DNA of 28,120 nt, from positions 1-28,120 of the forward strand of contig CAZMNN010000031.1 in NCBI GenBank assembly GCA_964567665.1. Direction: 5' to 3'. Shown in pieces: positions 16,466 to 23,900 of the stretch (position 1 is the first letter of the stretch; each line of letters begins with the position of its first letter). Made by a program: the position numbers and the translations under genes. Under the pieces are notes generated by a model. That model was not told the origin of the DNA, did no database searches, and saw nothing but the letters and a program-made list of their open reading frames with translations. Source of the DNA: UBA1731 sp964567665 (GTDB lineage: Bacteria > Verrucomicrobiota > Kiritimatiellia > RFP12 > UBA1067).

Positions 16466-17256
16466 TCGTCTGGCGCATCAAGCGGCTTGTCTGCCGGCTC
16501 CTCCTTGCTGGGCAGAATCGTGATCTCGCGAAATGCGGCGTTCTGATAGATTATCACGCGATGCTGACGCAACAGCTCAAGCAGAGCGAGAAACGTGACG
16601 ATTATCTCCCCTCGCGGCGACTTCTCGCTGAACAGCGTCGAGAACGACACCTGTCCATCCGTGCGTACGCGGCCAAGCACAAAGTCCATCTTGTCCGGAA
16701 CGCTCCACCGTGACCCCTTAAGCTCCTCCTGCGGCACTTCGCTGAGCCGCGCAAGCACATCCTGAAATGCGGCAAGAAGATCGAACAGTCCGAGATTCGC
16801 GATTGCGCTTGCCTTGTCCGCCTCGGTCTTCTCGAACTTGGGGCGTCCGCCTCCGTAGTCGAACGACTCCATCCGCTTCAGTTCATATTCCGCGAGCTTC
16901 CCGGCGGCGTCCTTGAACTTCTTGTATTCGACAAGCTGCCGCACAAGATCCAACCTCGGATCAACCCATTCCTCGTCTCCGGAATCCTCGGCCGTGCGGC
17001 GATCCACCGGAAGCAGCATCCGAGACTTGATCACCATAAGCGTGGCGGCCATGACGATGAACTCGCCCGCAACATCGAGGTTCAGCTGACGCATGACCTC
17101 AAGATACTTCATGTACTGCTCGGTGATGCGTCCTATCGGTATGTCGTAGATATCCAGTTCATCGCGGCGTATAAGGTACAGAAGCAGATCCAGAGGCCCT
17201 TCAAAAACCTCCAGATCCACCTTGTAATCCTCACTAAACAGATCGTTCGCCGCCAT
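16459..17256 (-). CDS. scpA: Segregation and condensation protein A (kleisin)
   Basis: ScpA is the kleisin that bridges the SMC dimer and binds ScpB to compact and segregate chromosomes. The 265-aa protein has the hallmark N-terminal block FEGPLDLLLYLIRRDELDIY followed by DIPIGRITEQYMKYLE, the helical EFIVMAATLMVIKSRMLLP segment (66-84), and a C-terminal winged-helix (about 180-245) ending in EITILPSKEE. The length is normal. The start follows a 30-codon reading frame that ends as TAATG on this ATG. The immediate upstream sequence is purine-rich (AGAGAAAG) without a strong Shine-Dalgarno. A TATAAT promoter element lies 24-35 bases upstream, so scpA probably heads the housekeeping operon. No smc gene is present here. 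Confidence 0.94.
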   Translation of the reverse strand: MAANDLFSEDYKVDLEVFEGPLDLLLYLIRRDELDIYDIPIGRITEQYMKYLEVMRQLNLDVAGEFIVMAATLMVIKSRMLLPVDRRTAEDSGDEEWVDPRLDLVRQLVEYKKFKDAAGKLAEYELKRMESFDYGGGRPKFEKTEADKASAIANLGLFDLLAAFQDVLARLSEVPQEELKGSRWSVPDKMDFVLGRVRTDGQVSFSTLFSEKSPRGEIIVTFLALLELLRQHRVIIYQNAAFREITILPSKEEPADKPLDAPDEW

Positions 17257-17286
17257 TACAAACAGTCTTTCTCTAAAGAACAGGTA

Positions 17287-17319
17287 ATTATATCATAAAT
17301 GGCTCTCACGTGGCCGCAA
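17287..17319 (-). promoter_or_regulatory. Candidate promoter of the scpA operon
   Basis: On the minus strand the sequence TTATGATATAATTA contains two overlapping -10 options. TATGAT (17292-17297) lies 16 bases after TTGCGG (17314-17319); TATAAT (17287-17292) has no good -35 at 17 bases. Either would start transcription near 17280-17285, giving a 5' leader of about 25-30 bases before scpA. It marks the boundary between the accessory cluster and the housekeeping operon. Confidence 0.45.
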
Positions 17320-17344
17320 GATGGCGGAACGGGAAAGCCGACTG

Positions 17345-18346
17345 TCATGGCTGGTTGAAGCTTTCGCGGACTGGACAGAGATTGTGCTCCATGTCCCATT
17401 CGAGGTTTCGATCATTGGGCGTAAGGTTCAGATAGTAGGTGAAGTACACGCCAGAAGGATGGTCCAGGACTTTGTAAGTCAATGGAAATCCTCCATAAAC
17501 TTTACCGTACAACGCACTAACGACTTTCCCTTCTAGATTCTTCTCTGTACGAATGCGAAATGCCTGGCATTTCGCATTGTATTCACTCTGTTTTCTCTGC
17601 ATTCTGCTGTCACGCCCCGACCACGAAGAACACTGCTGTTCATATCCATCAACAGGAGCCTCGCGAATTTTCAAGACCGCGTTGGGCGGAGGCGTCATTG
17701 AAACAATGCCATTGCCATCCCCAATGAACTTCAAGATTATTTCATCACGAAATGACCGTCCGGGAATTCCGCTCGGCCCCAACCCCGGCCCAAGGTCTTT
17801 GCGCGGAAGAAGTCGAAACTCAATATCCGCTTTTACACCTTTTCCAAACGGAAGCAACCAGTCCCCCTTGACAAGATCGTAGTAGAATTTCCTGTCTGGC
17901 GCGGTTGTCAGGTCGCAAGACCAACCCAAGTCCTCATTCCTGACAAACAGTGGTATTGCATCGTCTTTTTTCTGCATGGTTATTATATGGATTTCGTCAT
18001 ACGGTTGCCATTTCCACATGGCGATACCGACCACATTTGTAAAGCCGGTTCTAATTGCATCAATGGAATAATATCCATTGCGTTCAATCATCCCATACTC
18101 AACCCAACCATTATACGAGCGGCCATTGAACTGCGCCGTGCCGTCGCGCCCCGTCCGGTTGGTTACAATAGAATAGTCATCGTCACCTAATCTGGTTTTA
18201 TCAGGGAATATGCAGGCAACGGGAATCTCCGACAAAAAACGACTGTCTTCGTCCATGACTCTCACACGCAAAGCAACTTTGGGACTTAATGCATACGCAC
18301 TTGAGGCAAACGCATTTATAACACACATTACCAATAAGAATTTCAT
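17345..18346 (-). CDS. Exported partner protein, copy C of a three-member tandem family
   Basis: The 333-aa protein has a signal peptide (MKFLLVMCVINAFASSAYA). It then has a beta-rich domain (about 22-110; VALRVRVMDEDSRFLSEIPV) resembling carboxypeptidase-regulatory/Ig-like modules, and a conserved second half. Landmarks shared with copies A and B are KWQPYDE, LVKGDW-LPFGKGVKADIEF, TPPPNAVLK, SALYGKVYGG and YYLNLTPNDRNLEWDMEHN. Copies A and C also end identically in FNQP. The ATG at 18346 has AAGGA upstream and opens the signal peptide; it starts just after the stop of the 77-aa tail gene, the same arrangement as copy A behind the giant protein. A 24-base identity with copy A spans the stop codon and nine bases beyond it (17336-17359 vs 19915-19938). 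The gene looks more AT-rich than its neighbours. Function unknown. Confidence 0.75.
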   Translation of the reverse strand: MKFLLVMCVINAFASSAYALSPKVALRVRVMDEDSRFLSEIPVACIFPDKTRLGDDDYSIVTNRTGRDGTAQFNGRSYNGWVEYGMIERNGYYSIDAIRTGFTNVVGIAMWKWQPYDEIHIITMQKKDDAIPLFVRNEDLGWSCDLTTAPDRKFYYDLVKGDWLLPFGKGVKADIEFRLLPRKDLGPGLGPSGIPGRSFRDEIILKFIGDGNGIVSMTPPPNAVLKIREAPVDGYEQQCSSWSGRDSRMQRKQSEYNAKCQAFRIRTEKNLEGKVVSALYGKVYGGFPLTYKVLDHPSGVYFTYYLNLTPNDRNLEWDMEHNLCPVRESFNQP

Positions 18347-18347
18347 T

Positions 18348-18581
18348 TCATCTTTTCCTTTCTTTAATGAATTCCTCAAACACTGAATAGACATGGTAAA
18401 AGGCCAAGTCCTTTATGTCAGAGTGAAACCAGCCTGTCTTTAAGATTCGCGGTTTGCCGTTCTGTCGATGAGCCTCCATGTCGTAATTTCCAATAGCCTC
18501 AATTGCAAGCGGATTCGCCCCCGTCGCGAACGACTCCGCCGAAATGGCGTCGCCGAGCCTCCGCGCCCGAACGTCTTTCAT
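18348..18581 (-). CDS. Free-standing copy of the giant protein's C-terminal tail
   Basis: These 77 residues match the last 75 or so residues of the giant hydrolase. Both share RAR-LGDAI-AESFATGANP, NYDMEAH, RNG-PR-L, W-HSDIK--A, and end with an FE--IKE helix. There is no hydrolase core, signal peptide or membrane segment. The ATG overlaps the stop of the preceding gene (ATGA), and the stop falls just before the ribosome binding site of copy C. It may be a translated cassette or only the remnant left by a duplication. The sequence is intact with no internal stops, which slightly favours expression. Within it, 57 of 59 bases (18511-18569) equal the giant gene at 21133-21191. Confidence 0.55.
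   Translation of the reverse strand: MKDVRARRLGDAISAESFATGANPLAIEAIGNYDMEAHRQNGKPRILKTGWFHSDIKDLAFYHVYSVFEEFIKERKR
18511..18569 (-). repeat. 59-base near-identical repeat (copy 1 of 2)
   Basis: It matches 21133-21191 at 57 of 59 positions, while flanking homologous sequence is clearly more diverged. It encodes the LGDAI-AESFATGANP part of the tail in both places. The second copy is inside the giant gene. Confidence 0.85.
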
Positions 18582-19927
18582 TTCAGCTCGCCCCTCTCAC
18601 GCATACCTTTGACGTGCAGTCTGGCGCGAATGGCGGCATCCTCCTCTTCGAGATTGGAATCGTTTGGATTGGAGTTGAACAATGTTCCGCCGAAATGCAA
18701 TTGCCGAGGATAATCCCAGCCTCCATATATCTTCCCGTAGTGCGCCGAGACAAGCTTCCCGTCTCCATCCACCGTCGTGCGCGTTCGAAACACGATATAG
18801 GAGTCTTCTGGAAAATTATCCCTCTTGAATATCTCTTCTCGTGTTCGAGACACTTCACATTTGAATGTTTTAATTGCAAATGGGTTGTTGGTGTCGGCAA
18901 CATAGCAACTCTTAAACTCGGACCAACAATCTTTCTTTAGGACGTACGCTCCTCCGTAGGAGTTATTCGTAAATGTCATTTCCATTGATGCATATGTCTT
19001 ACCTCGCACAAGATCGTCTCTTTTGAGTACATATCGAAGCAGAATATCTTCGTGGAGTCCCTTGCCGTATGGCATGCACAAATCGAATTTTTCAAGATCG
19101 AATCCCATCCACTGTCCAAAGACCGGAACGGGCATATCACCATAATGAAATGGCTTTGCCGTTGGATTGACTATGCGTTTCAGCACGACCCTTCGAGCTT
19201 GCCCGTATGGTTGCCATTTCCCGTCCCTTACGGCATTCCGTTCGTCATCTACACGCGTTAGATGCAAATCCTCCTGCGTCTCGCAATACCCGTCCTTTAC
19301 AAAACTATATCGGACAACGCCTGTCGTCTTTTCATCAAGGAGATATCGCCCATCAGAATCCGTATAGCCATAGTAAACCTCACCACCATCCTTGTGAAGT
19401 TCAAGATCCAGCCATATGTGGACTTTGGCGTCTGCCACGGGTTGTCCACGGTCATCAACAACGACATAGGTCGTACGTATTTTTGCGCCATATACGATGG
19501 CTCTTTCAAACGACGTCATGGACAGCCAGCCATGCATGGACATCATGAACATGGCAAACGCCATGTTCTTGGCATCCGAATGCAGCCATCTCTGCTTATA
19601 ATCAGGATGATTTCGCCCCCATTGATTTGACTTGAATCGGGAAGAATTCAAATTGAGGTTAAAGGTTTCACTCTTACCTTTTATTGCTGGCATCTTTCCC
19701 GTCGCGCTTGAAATCGCAGGAATGTTGTAGGCGAGGGTGTGGTTGATGTCGGATTCGGAAATCGCCGCATTGAACATGGCCGATTCTCCACAGCCGAAGA
19801 CAGGATGCGTCTTGACGCTCCCATCCCGAACCATCGCGTTGGCCTCTTCCGCCGTATAGCGCTTCGCATGGAACGTCGGCGGAGAGGCGGAGACCGTCGT
19901 CAGCCGACAGTGGGAGCCGACTGTCAT
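18578..19927 (-). CDS. Tail-partner fusion protein, copy B of the tandem family
   Basis: The 449-aa product has two parts. Residues about 15-135 are a diverged version of the giant protein's C-terminal tail (IPAISSATG at 69-77 against IPAESFATG; WLHSDAKNMAF at 114-124 against WKHSDIKNAAY). From about residue 150 comes the partner domain of copies A and C: TYVVVDDRGQPVADAKV as the Ig/carboxypeptidase-regulatory-like strand region, then KWQPYGQ, LCMPYGKGLHEDILLRY, SAHYGKIYGG and NSNPNDSNLEEE. No signal peptide is visible. Relative to copy A, the tail's stop codon and the partner's signal peptide have disappeared, leaving one frame. The ATG at 19927 overlaps the copy A stop (ATGA) without its own ribosome binding site, so coupling is needed. 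An in-frame extension to 19978 only reads copy A out of frame. It ends overlapping the 77-aa tail gene. Confidence 0.7.
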   Translation of the reverse strand: MTVGSHCRLTTVSASPPTFHAKRYTAEEANAMVRDGSVKTHPVFGCGESAMFNAAISESDINHTLAYNIPAISSATGKMPAIKGKSETFNLNLNSSRFKSNQWGRNHPDYKQRWLHSDAKNMAFAMFMMSMHGWLSMTSFERAIVYGAKIRTTYVVVDDRGQPVADAKVHIWLDLELHKDGGEVYYGYTDSDGRYLLDEKTTGVVRYSFVKDGYCETQEDLHLTRVDDERNAVRDGKWQPYGQARRVVLKRIVNPTAKPFHYGDMPVPVFGQWMGFDLEKFDLCMPYGKGLHEDILLRYVLKRDDLVRGKTYASMEMTFTNNSYGGAYVLKKDCWSEFKSCYVADTNNPFAIKTFKCEVSRTREEIFKRDNFPEDSYIVFRTRTTVDGDGKLVSAHYGKIYGGWDYPRQLHFGGTLFNSNPNDSNLEEEDAAIRARLHVKGMRERGELK

Positions 19928-20958
19928 GGCTGGTTGAAATTGTCGCGCACGGGGCAAAGGTTGTGTTCCATGTCCCATTCAAGATTCCTGTCGTTAGGTG
20001 TCAAGTTCAGGTAGTAGGTGAAGGACACTCCTCGCGGTGTAGAATCTCGATTGAACTCCATCGCAAAATCCCCGTATATCTTCCCATAATAGGAGGAAAT
20101 TATCTCCCCAAGTTCGTTTCTGACCGTACGAATGCGATAAGCATGACATGCGTTCCTGTTCACACTATCATCATTCTGCATTGTCTTGGTCAAGCCACTC
20201 CAGATCCGAAAATCTTGCCGATAGCCATTCTTCGGAGCCGTACGCACCTTCAGAACTGCATTGGGCGGAGGTGTCAGCCTGATGATGCCATTGTCATCGC
20301 CGACGAACGCGACAGAAATTGTATCTCGAAAGTAAGGTTTGGGTTTCCCGCTTGGTCCTCTGCCGATTCCAAAATTCTCACGCGGCAGCAGCTTGAACTC
20401 AATGTCAGCATGTTCACCATTCCCAAAAGGCGGCATCCAGTTTCCTTTTACAAGATCATAGCCAAACTTCCTATCTGGTTCAGTTGTCAAATCCTGATTA
20501 TGCATAGGGAACGCCTCCTTAACGAACAAAGGTATCTTCTTCCCTATTTTCTGCAATGTAATCGTCTGGACTTCATCGTAGGGAAGCCATTTCTTCATAA
20601 GAGTCTCCGTCATGTTGGTGAATCGAATCCGCATACCAGACAGTGGGTAATAACCGCTGCGGTTCATCACGAAATACTGGATTTCGTCATCGTACACCTT
20701 TCCGGCAAAACGGACTTCACCGCTCTTGTCGGTGAGATTGGTCACAACGGTATAACCCAAATCGCCAAATATGTTTTTCGATGAAGGCAGAGGGCAAACC
20801 ACCATCATCCCCATTATGCCATCCCCCGTTTCCTCGTCAACGACACGAGCGGTAAAAGCGGCCTTTGCCGAGATGGCAATGGGGCTTGGGGGTATCGGAA
20901 CGGCAAATGCACTGCCGATCACAATGAAACACTTTATTGCGCAGATGACTGCTTTCAT
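19924..20958 (-). CDS. Exported partner protein, copy A of the tandem family
   Basis: The 344-aa protein has a signal peptide (MKAVICAIKCFIVIGSAFA). An Ig-like or carboxypeptidase-regulatory-like beta region follows (about 30-110; AAFTARVVDEETGDGIMGM), then the conserved family half: KWLPYDEV, LVKGNWMPPFGNGEHADIEF, TPPPNAVLKV, SSYYGKIYGD and the C-terminal YYLNLTPNDRNLEWDMEHN. It is clearly homologous to copy C over its full length. The ATG at 20958 is preferred because GTGAGGAG lies five bases upstream; a GTG at 20964 overlapping the giant gene's stop is the alternative. Placement directly behind the giant hydrolase, in the same transcript and also exported, suggests that the two act together in the periplasm or at the cell surface. 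No catalytic residues are recognisable. Confidence 0.78.
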   Translation of the reverse strand: MKAVICAIKCFIVIGSAFAVPIPPSPIAISAKAAFTARVVDEETGDGIMGMMVVCPLPSSKNIFGDLGYTVVTNLTDKSGEVRFAGKVYDDEIQYFVMNRSGYYPLSGMRIRFTNMTETLMKKWLPYDEVQTITLQKIGKKIPLFVKEAFPMHNQDLTTEPDRKFGYDLVKGNWMPPFGNGEHADIEFKLLPRENFGIGRGPSGKPKPYFRDTISVAFVGDDNGIIRLTPPPNAVLKVRTAPKNGYRQDFRIWSGLTKTMQNDDSVNRNACHAYRIRTVRNELGEIISSYYGKIYGDFAMEFNRDSTPRGVSFTYYLNLTPNDRNLEWDMEHNLCPVRDNFNQP

Positions 20959-20960
20959 CT

Positions 20961-23900
20961 TCACTCCTCACTGTCAGATTCTTTGATTATGCGTTCAAAA
21001 ATTGAATATGTGTAATAATAGGCGGCGTTCTTTATGTCTGAATGCTTCCAGTCATCATTGAGCAATCGCGGACCACCGTTCCGCCAATGAGCCTCCATGT
21101 CATAGTTTGCGACCCGCGCCCTGTCATCTATCGGATTCGCCCCCGTCGCGAACGACTCCGCCGGAATGGCGTCGCCGAGCATCCGCGCCCGGAGGATGTC
21201 ATCAACCCGACCGTCAAAGCCGTTCCTGTGCAGCGAAGAATCGGCAAACGGCGTGAAGAGGGGTCGGACTGCGCTGTTGGTGTATCCTGCGAAGCGAAGG
21301 CCGATAAAGCCCTTGAGCGGAAGATAACAGTCTGGGCGAAACGCGAAATAGGGGTTGATTCCCCATCCCCCCTCACACGCAACGTTGACGTTCTCGATGT
21401 GAAGACCATTGATGACTTTCCAGACGGAGACCCCCTTGAAGAGTTCCTGTTTCGCCCACGCGCCGCCAAGCCCCAAAGTAGACGGATTCTCCAAGACCTC
21501 ATCGGACGGTGAATAGAAGTTGACCGCATTCTGAATGCCGGCGAAACGCCCCTTCCACGAGAGCATACGCCTGAAATCGCCTTCTCCAAACTGCTCACCC
21601 CAACGTGACGCCCAAAGTACGCCATCGACGGAAGTCCATGCTCTATCGATCATCTGCGGGGCATACGCTTCGTCATAATACGCCTCCATAGGCACGGCGG
21701 CATTGATCATGCAATACTTGACGTAGGCAAGACCGTGATCGACGGCGGCGGAAGAGACGAGCATATTGCCGAGCGAATGAGCCAGCATGACCTTCGCGCC
21801 AGGCAGGGTCGCGCACTGCGAGGCAAGCGCGGGAGCGGAGCGGAACGCATGTTCGACGTTCCTGTAGTAGTCTGGGGACACTTTATCGTAGAAAGGCATA
21901 TCGAACTGCGAATGGTCGCCATACCAGTCCACCGCAGTGAACATCGACTGCGAACCGCTCTGGCGCAGACGCTTGAACATCTCCGAGGCCCAGCCTCTCG
22001 CCTCCTCCTTGCCGACGTTGTAGCCATGCACGAATACGCAGTTCTTCCCGTCGCATTCAGAATCGGGGAGGTTTGACGGGATGCCGAGACGTGACGAAAT
22101 GTAGTCTGCAACTCCAAGAACATGCCTGAGATCAAGCCAGCGATACATCTTCTCCACCGACGACAGGCTCAGCGGCAGACGGAGTTCGCAGAGAGGTGTC
22201 GAATCGGATGCGTAAGGCCTCTCGTAGATGCGGAGGACGAGGGGCGAGACGGACATTGCGGAACTGTCGCCGTCGGGACTGCGTCCCTCGATGAGGATGA
22301 CACCCTTGTTCCGGTCACCCTTCATCATGTTGACGAAACTCTCCGGAAGCTCCAGCTCCTCTTCCGTCAGATGCACGGTGTCTGCTGCCTGAAGGTTTGC
22401 CATGAGCGAACTGCCGCAGCCACCTACGGATGTCTTGAGGAAGTTGGCCACGGTGGCCTTGGTGAGCGACGTCCAGACGAGGTTGACCGCGCCGTCCTCC
22501 TGCGCGAGGGTGAGCGTGCAGCTTTTCCCAAGTTGCTGGGCTATCTTGTTCAGGGCCGCGCCCATGTCGATCCACACCGGTGTGAAGTCGAGGATGTCGC
22601 ATCTCCCGTCCACGTGTCCGTTCGCGCAGTCGGGCGTGGAGTTCGCCGCAGGGACGTCGCCCAGCGGCGTTTCGTTCGTCGGCCCTTCGTCATCGTCGTC
22701 GTTGTACCAGTGGCGAAGCGACTTGCCCCTGTATGCCTTCGACTTGTCTGAGTTGCCGATTTCGTCCACCCTGTCGTAATCTGCCCAGATGCCGCCATCG
22801 AGAACAAGAATCCTTGCGACTTTCCCTTCGCCTGCGAACGAGTCGCTTGTATGGTCCTCGCAGATCAAACCAGCCGGATCGTTTGTCACGCAGCCGCAGC
22901 AGGACGGGACGCTCCACGAAAGCATGTAGTCATAGTCCGGCGATCCATCCTCGATGTTCGTGCCGGCGTGGTGGAGGCTGATCTCATATGTCCACCCCTT
23001 CGAGAGCATCGCAGTCTTCGTCTCGCATTCGCCGTAGTTTTCGTTCAGCCACGATTTCGTCGGCGGTGTCGCGCCCGCACCCGATTCCGGCACGGGTTCG
23101 AGGACGAGCCTGTACTTCTCCGAATGGCTGCCACTCGGATCGCCGAAGGTGAAGCTCACAGGAACGCGGCTTGCCGGAATGCCGCCGTCCTTCGGATCTG
23201 TCGGATCGCTGCCGCTCTCGATCTCGTCCCTGTCCGCCACGCCGTCGCCATCCGTGTCGTCGGAACGCGGATCCGTCCCCCATTCGCACTCCTCGCCGTT
23301 CGTCAGTCCATCGTTGTCCCGGTCGAAATCGCAGTCGTTCGTCGGATCGGCATCTGTCGCATTGTCCACGTTCGGATTGAAACTGTACGAATGCTCCCAA
23401 CCGTCGTTCATGCCGTCGCCGTCCGTGTCCGGCTGGAACGGATTCGTGCCGATCCGGCGCTCCTCCTCGTCTGTCAGGCCGTCGCCGTCGGAATCCGCCT
23501 TTGCAGGATCGGTGCCGGTTCCGGCCATGCGCAAAATGCCGTGCTGCTGATTGACAACAACCGGCTGGAAGTTGAACCCGCTGTTAGACTTAATGACGCG
23601 GTTCTGCACACCCGCAGACACGGAAACGGCGGACGGGCTGTCGACAAATACATCCCTGTACGAAAACACCGACGAGCGGAACACCCCGTTCGTGAACGCA
23701 AGGACAGTCTGCACGGACAGCGTGTTGGTCCCAGAATCGAGAAGCTTAAGCCCATCGTACTGTACCGCGACGAACGTTTCCACCCCGTTGGTGCGGCAAA
23801 GAACGCTGACAGCCGAAACGGCGTTCGACAGGCCGGGAGAGACCCAGCACGGCGCAAGCAGAAGCGCGGCATTTGACTGGCGGTACGACGCAAGCGGAGA

